64,000 nt of DNA from Clostridiales bacterium. GTDB lineage: Bacteria > Bacillota > Clostridia > Christensenellales > CAG-138. Numbering within the stretch: position 1 is the first letter of the stretch; each line of letters starts with the position of its first letter. The stretch is from the NCBI GenBank assembly GCA_012838425.1, contig DUPG01000008.1, forward strand, positions 1 through 64,000, written 5' to 3'. Below the pieces are notes generated by a model. That model had not been told where the DNA came from and made no database searches. It worked only from the letters and a program-made list of their open reading frames with translations. Shown piece after piece: positions 38,654 through 48,644 of this stretch. A program made the translations under genes and the position numbers.

Positions 38654-39607
38654 TTATGCTATAAGCGTGTAAATTACAGGTATTGCCGCTAAGCTCAATA
38701 CGGTAGAAATAGTCATAGCGGAAGCCGCATATTGCTCGTCCGCCCCATACGCCGCGGATACTATTACGGTTTGCGTCATAACAGGCATTGCGGATTCAAT
38801 TACAAACACCTTCTGCACAAGCCCGTTTATTACAAACAACTTGCACAAAACAATAGTAATTACAGGGGCGACTGCAAAGCGCATAAGCATAGCGAATACC
38901 ATGCTGAATTCAAGCTTGTACTTCTCCTTCGTCTGCTTTTTCTTTGAAAGCGTTTCGTACATTATGAAGCCAACATACATGAGGGCAATAGGCGAAACGG
39001 TGTCGCCCAAGTAGCCGCTGAATGTCAAAATGATTTTAGGAAGCTTCACGCCTATCATTACAAGAAACACAGCCAAAAATAAAGAAATCAAAGGAGGTGT
39101 GAGCAGCTTTTTTATTGAGTGCCTGAGGTTAAATTCCTTTCCGTTAGCGGAATATTGAATAAGCGCGGTGCCGAACGTCCAAAACATCAGCGTGTTGATT
39201 ATGTAGAATATAATTACATACAGCACAGCGGATTCGCCGAAAAGCTCCTTGCACATGGGCAAGCCCATAAAAATTGAGTTTGAGAAGGCGCCCATAACCA
39301 CGAACGCACCATAGCGTTTCTTAGGAATTTTGAAGAATCGCGCCGCAAGCAAAGCAATCAGAAGCGTAATCAGCATGGAGATTATAGGCGGCACAAAATA
39401 TATGAATTCGAAGGCAGCGCTTTCCCCGCCTATCTGCTCGAATACATTAGCTATGCACATTGCGGGAACTGCTATGTTTATAAGATATTTTACTATGAAC
39501 TGCTTGTGCTCGGAGCGCATTATTCCGCTTTTGCCGGCAAACACTCCGACCGCAATCATCATCAGTATAAGCCCAACGGCGTTAAGCGAATGCAAAAAGG
39601 CTTCCAT
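38654..39607 (-). CDS. AEC family transporter
   Basis: Multi-TM; AEC-type fold motifs (GALSNSIFMGLP-like, ESAMPVMTQ). Confidence 0.85.
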   Translation of the reverse strand: MEAFLHSLNAVGLILMMIAVGVFAGKSGIMRSEHKQFIVKYLINIAVPAMCIANVFEQIGGESAAFEFIYFVPPIISMLITLLIALLAARFFKIPKKRYGAFVVMGAFSNSIFMGLPMCKELFGESAVLYVIIFYIINTLMFWTFGTALIQYSANGKEFNLRHSIKKLLTPPLISLFLAVFLVMIGVKLPKIILTFSGYLGDTVSPIALMYVGFIMYETLSKKKQTKEKYKLEFSMVFAMLMRFAVAPVITIVLCKLFVINGLVQKVFVIESAMPVMTQTVIVSAAYGADEQYAASAMTISTVLSLAAIPVIYTLIA

Positions 39608-39609
39608 AC

Positions 39610-40323
39610 CTAACTCCCTAATACCTGTTCAGCTAAAATATTCAGTGCTTCTCTCAACCTTTCCTGCATATTTACAGGAGGTTTCAGCTGTTTTATAAGC
39701 GTATCTCTGTTCATCAAGCATAGGTGCTGTAAGCCTTTTAGCAGAATCTCCGAATGGTCGGAAGCAAGTGAGCTTTCATACACTCTCTTTATCTTTATGG
39801 GAAGGTTGAAATAGTCGTCGTTCTCGGTTTCTAAAGAGAGCTTAAGCGTATTCTCTCCATCGCAAAGCGTAATCAAGCAAATATTATTATCTCGTGTGAA
39901 ATTTAGTGTGAAAACTCGTGCGTCGCTCGCGTCGTCGCCCGCTTTGGGTGAAAAAGCGCCCATAGGCACAATGCCCAGATGCGCTATCGATATTATTCGC
40001 GTGCGCGGGTCTCTGCCAAGCCTTCCGAATGAGCCGTACTCGTACATTTTATCAAGCTGTATGCTGGCTTCCTCAAACAGCTCGCGCTTCGCTGCTGCCT
40101 CTACCTCTTCGTCAATCTCTACAAAACCGCCGGGGAGCGCGTATTCGCCAATAAAGGGGTGATTCCTGCGCTTGATAAGCAATACAGTCGGCTTCAGCGT
40201 GCTCTCAGACACTGAAAAAACCGCCATATCTACGCATACAGCGGGATTTTTATAAATAGTCGGGTCATAGCTTTTTAGAAATTCCTCAAGCGTTTGCCCC
40301 TGTTCATTTCGTTTGCTTGGCAT
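39610..40323 (-). CDS. NUDIX hydrolase
   Basis: Nudix box GGFVEIDEEVEAAAKRELFEEA. Confidence 0.92.
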   Translation of the reverse strand: MPSKRNEQGQTLEEFLKSYDPTIYKNPAVCVDMAVFSVSESTLKPTVLLIKRRNHPFIGEYALPGGFVEIDEEVEAAAKRELFEEASIQLDKMYEYGSFGRLGRDPRTRIISIAHLGIVPMGAFSPKAGDDASDARVFTLNFTRDNNICLITLCDGENTLKLSLETENDDYFNLPIKIKRVYESSLASDHSEILLKGLQHLCLMNRDTLIKQLKPPVNMQERLREALNILAEQVLGS

Positions 40324-40331
40324 AGTATCAC

Positions 40332-40814
40332 CTATTTTTGCTCTTCTGAGCCTTCTTTCTTCTCCTTTTTCCTGTTAATAGCGCCCATTATTCCAATATA
40401 GAGCACACAGAAGCCCATTATTATTTCAACAGTGCTTAAAATCGAGCCGTATATTGCATATAACTCGGTACCGTTTAGTATTTTAACTCTAAGCACGACA
40501 GAACAAGCGATAGTCGCAACGCTGTGGAATATTATAAAAGCGGGTGTAAGATAGCTCGTTTCTTTTAATCTAAGAAGCGGTAAATGTGCGCTGCCTTCCT
40601 TCTTCATAGCGTCGAAAAGCGTTATAAAGCCGTAGTAAAGCATTATGAAGCCCAATAATATCATTACTGAAACAGACGCAGCGCCAATTAAGTCTGTGGT
40701 CGTATCGCCCACATATACCAATACGCGAAGTGTAATCATTATAGCTATAGACAGTGCGCTGTAAATCAATATCATTATCGGAACAAACTTGCTCTTTGGT
40801 AGTTGCTTATTCAT
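40332..40814 (-). CDS. Hypothetical membrane protein, ~4 TM
   Basis: Intact ORF with four hydrophobic segments. Confidence 0.65.
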   Translation of the reverse strand: MNKQLPKSKFVPIMILIYSALSIAIMITLRVLVYVGDTTTDLIGAASVSVMILLGFIMLYYGFITLFDAMKKEGSAHLPLLRLKETSYLTPAFIIFHSVATIACSVVLRVKILNGTELYAIYGSILSTVEIIMGFCVLYIGIMGAINRKKEKKEGSEEQK

Positions 40815-40995
40815 ATTCCCTCCAATATAACCTGGTTCTCTACATGATTATATCACAATAGTATTTTATTTGCACACAAATAATGCAGTATTATTTCGAA
40901 ACTTGTTCAATTCAAAGCGTAGCTGATTGGAGGCTATTTCGTATTTCATTGATTATTTACTAATGAATAAGGGGAGGGCTTTATTCCAAACAAAA

Positions 40996-41021
40996 AGAGC
41001 AGGCTTTCACCTGCCCTTTAT
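40996..41021 (-). terminator. Terminator downstream of hydrogenase gene
   Basis: GCAGG-CTTTCAC-CCTGC hairpin with minus-strand T tract CTTTTTG. Confidence 0.6.
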
Positions 41022-41035
41022 AATTATGTGTTCAG

Positions 41036-42787
41036 TTACTTAACATACTTCGGGCGGGGAGTGTAATGCGTATGCAGTAATTCATGCGACTTGTGCCCGC
41101 AGGGTTCGCCCAAGAAGTTCTCATAAATGTACTTGATAGACGGGTTCTTGTGCGACTTTCTTATGGGCATATCCCTATCAGCCTGGTAGGTAGCCTTTGC
41201 GCGTGCTACCTTGGGGTTGACGCTGTATAGGTCGCGCGAGTTGACTATAGGTTGACCGCCTCCTGTGATACATCCGCCGGGGCAGCCCATAATCTCTATG
41301 AAGTGATATGTGCGTTCGCCGCGCTTTATAGAATCAAGCAGCTTTGCAGCATTGCCTGTGCCATGTGCTACAGCAACATGAATATCTGTCATCTGACCGT
41401 TTATGGGAAGCTGTAATGTAGCTTCTCTTATGCCTTCTAAGCCGCGAACATCAGCGTATTCGATTGACTTCAGATCCTCGCCGGTCAAAATATCAGCAAC
41501 TGTACGCAATGCAGCCTCCATAACGCCGCCGGTTACGCCGAATATAACAGCCGCACCTGTGGAATCGCCTAAAATGTTATCAAATTCCTCGTCGGGCAGG
41601 TTCACGTAATCAAGCGATGCTTGGCGAATCATGCGTGCAAGCTCGCGTGTGGTGATGTTTGCGTCAACATCTCTGTAACCGTCTCTACCCATTTCGGGAC
41701 GCTTGATTTCGAACTTCTTAGCCGTACAGGGCATTACCGAAACAACGAAAATGTTCTTCGGGTCTAAGTTGTTCTTTTGCGCGAAGTATGTCTTTGTCAA
41801 TGCGCCCTGCATCTGATTCGGGCTCTTGCAGGTTGAGAGATTGGGCAGGAAATCAGGGTAGAAGTGCTCGCAGAACTTGATCCAGCCGGGCGAACATGAA
41901 GTGATCATGGGTAATGGACCGCCGTTTTGCAGGCGCTGCAGCAGCTCTGTGCCTTCTTCCATGATTGTAAGGTCGGCAGCAAAGTCAACATCGAACACCT
42001 TGTCAGCGCCGAGCCTGCGGATTGCCGCAACCATCTTGCCGGTTGAGTATGTGCCGATGGGCATGCCGAATTCTTCGCCCAATGCTATACGAACAGCAGG
42101 AGCTGTTTGGAATACAACATACTTGTTGGGGTCAGCCAATGCGTCCCAAACTTCCTTTGTTGAGTCCTTTTCTGTCAATGCGCCTGTGGGGCAGGCAACT
42201 ATGCACTGTCCGCAGTTAATGCAGGCGACCTGACCCAATGGACGACCGAACTGTGAGCCTATCTCGGTCTTGTAACCGCGATTCTGCATTCCGATAGCCG
42301 AAACGCATTGAACCTTTTCGCACGCAGCAACACATCTGCGGCAGAGTATGCACTTGTTATTATCACGAACAACAGAGGGTGAAAACTCGTCAATGGTCTT
42401 TACAAGCCTTTCACCGTCGAATTCTATCTCATCTATTCCAAGCTCATTTGCCAAGTCTTGCAGCTCGCAGGAACGATTTCTCTTACAGGTCAAGCATGAA
42501 CGGTCATGCTCTGAAAGCATAAGCTCTAATACAGTGCGTCTTGCCTTCAATACCTTGGGAGTGTTCGTTAAAACCTCCAAGCCCTCTGAAACGGGAAGCA
42601 CGCATGCAGCCTGCAGCCTATGCGTCTTAGCGTCCTCAACCAAGCACATACGGCAAGCGCCAATGTTGTTTACATCCTTGAGATTGCAAAGTGTAGGAAT
42701 CTTGATTCCTATTTTGAGAGCTGCCTCCAGTACTGTGGTTCCCTCAGGAACTGTTACGGTTTGTGAATCGATTTTGAATGTAACCAT
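41036..42787 (-). CDS. hydA: [FeFe] hydrogenase, group A type with N-terminal 2Fe-2S and ferredoxin-like clusters
   Basis: H-cluster motifs TSCSPGWIKFCE, MPCTAKKFE, EIMGCPGGCITGGGQP; start MVTFKIDSQTVTV. Confidence 0.93.
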   Translation of the reverse strand: MVTFKIDSQTVTVPEGTTVLEAALKIGIKIPTLCNLKDVNNIGACRMCLVEDAKTHRLQAACVLPVSEGLEVLTNTPKVLKARRTVLELMLSEHDRSCLTCKRNRSCELQDLANELGIDEIEFDGERLVKTIDEFSPSVVRDNNKCILCRRCVAACEKVQCVSAIGMQNRGYKTEIGSQFGRPLGQVACINCGQCIVACPTGALTEKDSTKEVWDALADPNKYVVFQTAPAVRIALGEEFGMPIGTYSTGKMVAAIRRLGADKVFDVDFAADLTIMEEGTELLQRLQNGGPLPMITSCSPGWIKFCEHFYPDFLPNLSTCKSPNQMQGALTKTYFAQKNNLDPKNIFVVSVMPCTAKKFEIKRPEMGRDGYRDVDANITTRELARMIRQASLDYVNLPDEEFDNILGDSTGAAVIFGVTGGVMEAALRTVADILTGEDLKSIEYADVRGLEGIREATLQLPINGQMTDIHVAVAHGTGNAAKLLDSIKRGERTYHFIEIMGCPGGCITGGGQPIVNSRDLYSVNPKVARAKATYQADRDMPIRKSHKNPSIKYIYENFLGEPCGHKSHELLHTHYTPRPKYVK

Positions 42788-43050
42788 TGTCCAAAACCCT
42801 TTCTGAATGTATTTCCGAACATAATTCGGATATGGACATATCGCCACTCTTCATTGTAACACACAGAAAGAATGTGTGTCCAATATATTATTGTAGGAAT
42901 TTTTTAATCATAAGAATTTTGAGTGAGATTGACAGCTTATGAAAAATCAAGCACAGCAATAATAGTTTCAGATTTTTTATTGAATCTTCTTCATCAACCC
43001 GAAAAGCAGATATTAACTGTTCAGCAATTACTTGCTTGCGCGTATTTCAC

Positions 43051-43557
43051 TTAACCGTTCGGCGACGCGCTGTTAAGCACTGAGTAAGGAATCCTTGTCC
43101 CGTCCCATGCTACTATTCCTTTAGCCATATATGCAACGTCGTCTTTTGATATTATGCCTTTTTCATATGCTTCTACAACCTCAGTAAGCTTTCCGTTCTT
43201 ATAAATATGCAGAAGCGTATTTCCGTAGGCCGTTTCAAGATAGTATCCATCAATGTGTATGTATCCGACTGAGCAATTGTCAGAGCCTTCGCCAATATTT
43301 GGATAGATTACTACAAAAGTAGCGCCATTATATGTTCCGTAATGCCTTACTTCAACATCTTCAAAGCTGATGGCGCTTCTTTTCGGGTTATCCGAAAATG
43401 TTTCGTTATACAGCTCTACATAAGCCTTTTTAATCTTCTTCTCTTTTGCTGCGCTAAGCGTGGATTCGTCGTTAGTTGTATTATCACAGCCGCTGATAAA
43501 AGAGCAAAGAAGAATAAAGCATAAAGCCAACACAAAAACAGCAATAACGCGTTTCAT
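43051..43557 (-). CDS. Hypothetical lipoprotein
   Basis: Signal peptide with lipobox CSFISGCDN; start at MKRVIAVF. Confidence 0.65.
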   Translation of the reverse strand: MKRVIAVFVLALCFILLCSFISGCDNTTNDESTLSAAKEKKIKKAYVELYNETFSDNPKRSAISFEDVEVRHYGTYNGATFVVIYPNIGEGSDNCSVGYIHIDGYYLETAYGNTLLHIYKNGKLTEVVEAYEKGIISKDDVAYMAKGIVAWDGTRIPYSVLNSASPNG

Positions 43558-43806
43558 TATTTTTTCCTCATTTCTGCAGGGCATATCTGCTATACTATTT
43601 AGTATATCAACAATACCAAGCCTTGTATAGAATTTATCAACAAACCATATGCGTAAATCTGAAATGTTTACGATGAATATACACTGCTGCCATTCTTGCT
43701 TCATAAATCTAATAAAAGCCAAGCTGTACAGTCATGCTCATTTATAAAGAAAACGCCATACCCCTCTTGCAACCTCCTTGCACATATAGTATAATATGCA
43801 AGTTGT

Positions 43807-43897
43807 GGAGAGATGGCTGAGCTGGTCGAAGGCGCACGACTGGAAATCGTGTTTACGGGGAACCGTAACAAGGGTTCGAATCCCTTTCTCTCCGCCA
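43807..43897 (+). tRNA. tRNA-Ser (anticodon GGA), CCA encoded
   Basis: Acceptor GGAGAGA/TCTCTCC, anticodon stem-loop CACGACTGGAAATCGTG, long variable arm, T-arm AGGGTTCGAATCCCT, CCA. Confidence 0.95.
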
Positions 43898-43905
43898 GAG
43901 AAATG

Positions 43906-43930
43906 CACGCCGTCAGGCGTGTTTTTATTT
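43906..43930 (+). terminator. Terminator after tRNA-Ser
   Basis: CACGCC-GTCA-GGCGTG-TTTTTATTTT. Confidence 0.85.
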
Positions 43931-44147
43931 TGCGCTGTCAAGGTTAGGATTGGGGTACTGCCGCATGAAGCGAGGAATGTAAAATGAAAAGCGCATAGTG
44001 CTTATGTGAAAAGAAGGTTTCCTACAATATTTGTGCTTTGAATTTCTCCACACTTCTAACTCTGCATTTTCATAGTCGTTTTTCGTACACAGCTTATCAT
44101 ATAATAGCAATAGAAAGCACCACCATTTTACAATAGGAGGTATAGCC

Positions 44148-44308
44148 ATGACGGTAATTGATACTATTCAATAGGTTCATCTGATATGACTTCTAAGATT
44201 ACACACGAGTATTACAATAAGGCTTTCGATGAGTATGTCAGTAAGCTGTCGGCAAATGATTCGTTGCATATCAATAAAAAAATGGGCAATACGGTTTCTT
44301 GGTATTGA
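44148..44308 (+). pseudogene. Possible decayed/frameshifted small ORF
   Basis: Strong RBS AGGAGG then ATG, stop after 8 codons; second frame reads YYSIGSSDMTSKITHEYYNKAFDEYVSKLSANDSLHINKKMGNTVSWY. Confidence 0.3.
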
Positions 44309-44436
44309 CTTCTGAAAATAATTACGCACTTTTTGCATTACATGATAATAATTCACTTAGTAATAAAACTAATAAGTACGTTTTACTTATTTGTGCTATA
44401 ATCTAAATAGCCATCATATTCACAAGGAGAGCCTTT

Positions 44437-44745
44437 ATGACACAGAAACGCCAATACATTTACACGCTAAGACCCATTCCACGCTTGCTGAAAGAAGAAA
44501 ACTGGACGGCGCGTGAGGAGGAAATCACAAGCAGGCACTTCAACTATCTAAAAGCAAAACTGGCAGAGGGCAAGCTTATATTAGCCGGCAAAACAAGCGG
44601 GTTAGACGAAAAGACATTCGGAATAGTTATATTCGAAGCGGAATCTTGCGAAGAAGCGGCGGAGTTCATGAACGGCGACCCCGGCGTAAAAGAAGGCATA
44701 ATGCAGGCGGAGCTTTTCCCGTATGATATCGCTTTAATCAGATAA
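44437..44745 (+). CDS. YciI-like protein
   Basis: HFNYLKAKLAEGKLILAGKT...IVIFEAESCEEAAEFMNGDP. Confidence 0.85.
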   Translation: MTQKRQYIYTLRPIPRLLKEENWTAREEEITSRHFNYLKAKLAEGKLILAGKTSGLDEKTFGIVIFEAESCEEAAEFMNGDPGVKEGIMQAELFPYDIALIR

Positions 44746-44826
44746 TCGCGGCATTTTTGAATAGCAGAATATGAAAAACGCACCTTTTAGGTGCGCTTTG
44801 TTTTGCTTTTAAGCTGTTTTACCGAA

Positions 44827-45714
44827 CTAATCGGCATTTTTGGGCATATACTCCGCAATAGTATCGTCTGACGGAATCCATATGCCTTGAATTTTGCGCA
44901 CGCCCTCATCGTCGCCTACTGCGATAACCCAATAATTCGTGCCGGACTTTAATTCGCCTGTGTCATCAGAATCCTCAATCAGCGTGAACTCATTGCGCAC
45001 CAAGTAAATCAAAGGATTATGCTTTTCAAAATAGCTCTCTATGGTTGCAGGGTCATTAGGGTTAATAGAGCTTGCAGTTTGAGGGATAACCCTTCTGTGC
45101 CAGTTTTCACCGTAAACGCCATCAAGAGGCATTATGCCAAGCACTTCTGTATCGCTGACCATATCAATGCCGTAAATGCCTGTTTTGTTCGCTTCTGCTT
45201 CTTCGTCGCCAACGCTTTCAAGCATTGAGTAATCTATACTGTTCGCTGCATATGGGAAATTGCTGAACAGCTCGGCATAGTCCTCATAACGCTTTTCGTT
45301 TATAGCGGCGTACATGGAGTTTATAAGCGCAATATCCGCGTCTATATCCGCATCGTAAATAAATATTCTCACGATTTGGGTTTCGCTGTCGGTCAGCTCG
45401 CTCATTCTGTATGGAAGCTTAATTTCAGCCGCGTCTTTATATATAGCGTGCAGTCCCGAAAGCTTCGCGTAATGGAAAGCGTCGTACTTTCCTCTGCTCT
45501 TTATGATTACGACTGCGCCTTCGAAGTTCTTGTCGCTATGCTGTTGCATATACTTGTTAAGCTCAAACTCTGCTTGCTCCTCTGTGGAAATCGTTAAGGG
45601 TGGGGTAGTGTTCTGAGCTTTTTGGGGAGTAGGCTGGTTAGCGCTGTTCCCCGAACAACCGCACAGCAAAGCAATACATATTATAATCAGAAATAATGCA
45701 ATTACCCGTTTCAT
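44827..45714 (-). CDS. Hypothetical lipoprotein
   Basis: Lipobox ALLCGCSGN. Confidence 0.65.
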   Translation of the reverse strand: MKRVIALFLIIICIALLCGCSGNSANQPTPQKAQNTTPPLTISTEEQAEFELNKYMQQHSDKNFEGAVVIIKSRGKYDAFHYAKLSGLHAIYKDAAEIKLPYRMSELTDSETQIVRIFIYDADIDADIALINSMYAAINEKRYEDYAELFSNFPYAANSIDYSMLESVGDEEAEANKTGIYGIDMVSDTEVLGIMPLDGVYGENWHRRVIPQTASSINPNDPATIESYFEKHNPLIYLVRNEFTLIEDSDDTGELKSGTNYWVIAVGDDEGVRKIQGIWIPSDDTIAEYMPKNAD

Positions 45715-45809
45715 AGCATTCTCCTAAAACTCTTGATTTTTACCCGAAGGCAATGAATACATTATAACATTCGCATCAATTATTCAAAGCGATTTTATGA
45801 GATTCATGC

Positions 45810-46649
45810 TCAATAAGCGCAGATAATACCGCCGCTGTTGGCGTAAACGGTAGAAATTCCTCGCGTATCGGTTATAAGCACTTCTTTTAAGTCACAGCTT
45901 TTTAGCAGCTGCGCCTTCAGCCATTCGGCTCTTTCGGGATTGGCGCATTGGCTTATCACAAGCGTTTTGCCCTTGTGGTTTTCGTCTGCTTCAACCAGCG
46001 CAATCAACTTGCTCAAAGCGTGCTTCGCGGATAAGCTTTGCCCTGCCATGCCTATTTCGCCCTCGGGAGTAGCTTCGCACAGCAGCTTAATTCTCAACGC
46101 AATCGCGACAATAGCCTGCAGCTTCTTTAGCCTGCCGTTCTTGCGCAGGTTTTCTAACGATTCCAGCACAAAAAGCGTTTTCATTTCATCAACAAAACGC
46201 TCGCCCTTTTCGACAACCTCGTCAAACGACATTCCGGCTCTTGCGTACTCCCGCAACCTCATGGCAAGCAGTGTTTCGCCCGAAGCGGCGGAACGGCTGT
46301 TGAACACGTGGATATTCACATCAGGATTAGATTCCTTGAACTGCTCGGCAGCCAGCATGGCCGAATTATATGAACCGCTGAGCCTTGCTGACAGTGTAAC
46401 TACATAGATGTTCTTTGCACCACAGCCATATGCGTCTAAATAGCTTTGCGGAGAGGGGCACGCGGTTTGCGGCGCGTCCTCATGGCGCTTCATCATATCC
46501 AGCAGCTCTGATTGAATCAGACTCTTATCATCAACAAATGTTGTGCCGTCTGCAAAGCTGATAGTAAGTGGAACGCTTATAAAATCGCTATCCTCCCTCA
46601 TTTCAGGGGTCATATCGCAGCAGCTGTCTACAATTATCTTATACTCCAT
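45810..46649 (-). CDS. DegV family (fatty acid-binding) protein
   Basis: YKIIVDSCCDMTPEM; VVTLSARLSGSYNSAMLA; GRLKKLQA. Confidence 0.9.
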   Translation of the reverse strand: MEYKIIVDSCCDMTPEMREDSDFISVPLTISFADGTTFVDDKSLIQSELLDMMKRHEDAPQTACPSPQSYLDAYGCGAKNIYVVTLSARLSGSYNSAMLAAEQFKESNPDVNIHVFNSRSAASGETLLAMRLREYARAGMSFDEVVEKGERFVDEMKTLFVLESLENLRKNGRLKKLQAIVAIALRIKLLCEATPEGEIGMAGQSLSAKHALSKLIALVEADENHKGKTLVISQCANPERAEWLKAQLLKSCDLKEVLITDTRGISTVYANSGGIICAY

Positions 46650-46961
46650 ACTCTTCTCCAAAATTTATTATATATCAATCATACTATATATAAACAGTTT
46701 TTGCAATGAATTATTAAAAATGCCAAGCAAGGTAAAAAGCTCTATTCTGCGTAACGGTCAGTAATTATGTCGAATAGTGTTTTTTGTTTCTGCCCGGTGG
46801 TTTTTATATGGGATTTGACAAAACCTGCCTAATCGGAAAAGAATATATTTCTTTCATATTGATAAGTGCCAAAATTAGTATATGATGTTATCAAGCTTTC
46901 TGCTGTTAGTGTGTCCGCCGCGACATTAGATGCTAACTCTTATCAAATTTTTGAGGTTCAA

Positions 46962-47770
46962 ATGAGAAAACGCCTTTCGATTATTGCAGTATTGCTTTTG
47001 CTTGCAGTATTATTTTCGGCTTGCAATTCAAAGCAAACAACGACTACACCCATGCCGACTCAAGGTAGTACGCCGACGCCGACAGCCGCAAGCACACCTG
47101 TTCCCGAAAACCTGCACGCAAGCGGCGAAATATCAGATAATGAGGGCGTAATTGCATCAGCCATGTCGCTTGTTGTAGAAGGGCAAGTGCAAATCATCGT
47201 AGAAACAGTTGACGGGCAAAGCTTTACAGTTAAATATGACACCACTAAGGATTTCAGCGAAAGAAGCGGAAAGCTCGATATTGCCAAGGTAGATGGCGGA
47301 TATTTGATAATCGCAAAGACTACTATGGGGCATTATGAGTCCATACTTGCGGAATATTTTGACGGTGAAGCATTGAGAAAGGTCGATTTCCCATATGATG
47401 AAAGCCTAAGCGCAGACAAAAGGATATAGCTGCCGAACTATTCACTCTGAAATGGGGCAAGGATAACAAGTTTACTATCACCCCCAAGGGCGGCGAACCG
47501 GAAGAATTCACCGTTAACGAAGAAAACTATAAAAATGCAACAGGTCAATCATTTGATGATTTTGACAAGGAAGTCCCCATACAAAACGTAATAAGCTGGT
47601 CGGAGTACAATCAGCTTGATGAAGCAACCAACACCTTGCTTATGAGCGCGCACCTCTCATTTGATGGCGGTCAGGGAGGAGAATTCGCAGTCGCAAAGCT
47701 CTCATTTGAATTTGACGCAAAAACATTATCATTTACACGCAAAAGCATTGAGTACGAGTTATCAAACTAA
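46962..47770 (+). pseudogene. Lipoprotein gene interrupted by one apparent frameshift near 47418-47423
   Basis: Lipobox VLFSACNS; frame 1 stops at 47429 (ADKRI*), a second frame continues from about 47420 as KDIAAELFTLKWGKDNKFTITPKGGEPEEF...KSIEYELSN* ending 47770. Confidence 0.65.
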
Positions 47771-47885
47771 ACGCATATAGCGAAAAGCCAACAATAAATG
47801 GGGCAGTACGCCCCATTTTGTGTTGCAAATCGATTGTTCACCATTTATCCCGTAATAAATCAACTATATTGCTCCGCTTTTAATT

Positions 47886-48644
47886 CTACTCTCCCCACTT
47901 GCCCAGCAGTTCGTTCATAAGCGAATACACGTCAAGACCATACGCTTCTTCTAAATTCGCTTTTGTCAATACTTCCTCGGTTTCCCCGAATGCCACGGCT
48001 CTGCCCTTGCTCAAAAGCAGCGTGTGCGTGCCATACGCCTTTGCCAAGCTTAAATCGTGAACAACCGTAATCACAGCTTTGCCCTCATGCTTCAGCCAAT
48101 CGCTTATCAAGTCGAACAGCTGCTTCTGAAACGTAATATCCAAGTGGCTCGTGGGCTCGTCTAATACGAGTATGTTGGGGTCCAACGCAAACAGTTGAGC
48201 CAAAAAGGTGCGTTGCAGCTCGCCGCCGGACAGCGTGAGTATGGATTGATTCGCAATATCGGATAAGCCGCATACGTTCAGCGCGTATTCTATCATTTCT
48301 TCGTCCTTCTTGCTTAAAGTGGAGAAAAGCCCTTGCGAATACGCATACCGCCCCATCTTCACCACTTCGCCAACTGTAAAGGAATAGTCAACCGATAAAC
48401 CCTGCTTCATTACTCCTATTCTTTTCACAAATTCCGCAGGCTTGAAGCGCTTAATGTCCACTCCGTCATACTCAAATATGCCTTCATAATTCAGCTTTTG
48501 CGAAACAGCGTTTACAAGCGTGGACTTGCCCGCGCCGTTTCTGCCAACAATCATAAGCCATTCGCCGGCGTTTAATGTGAAGCCTACGCCGTCAATAAGC
48601 GTTTTTTCCTGCACCTTTACGGTTATGCTATGAGCCTTCAGCAT
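47886..48644 (-). CDS. btuD: FecE/BtuD-type ABC transporter ATP-binding protein (corrinoid uptake)
   Basis: Walker A GRNGAGKST, LSGGELQR, LVLDEPTSHLD; behind cobalamin riboswitch operon. Confidence 0.85.
   Translation of the reverse strand: MLKAHSITVKVQEKTLIDGVGFTLNAGEWLMIVGRNGAGKSTLVNAVSQKLNYEGIFEYDGVDIKRFKPAEFVKRIGVMKQGLSVDYSFTVGEVVKMGRYAYSQGLFSTLSKKDEEMIEYALNVCGLSDIANQSILTLSGGELQRTFLAQLFALDPNILVLDEPTSHLDITFQKQLFDLISDWLKHEGKAVITVVHDLSLAKAYGTHTLLLSKGRAVAFGETEEVLTKANLEEAYGLDVYSLMNELLGKWGE

Noticed and set aside
43738-43987. ORFs 43738-43941 (-) and 43796-43987 (+)
   Set aside because: Both span the tRNA-Ser gene and its terminator; spurious translations.
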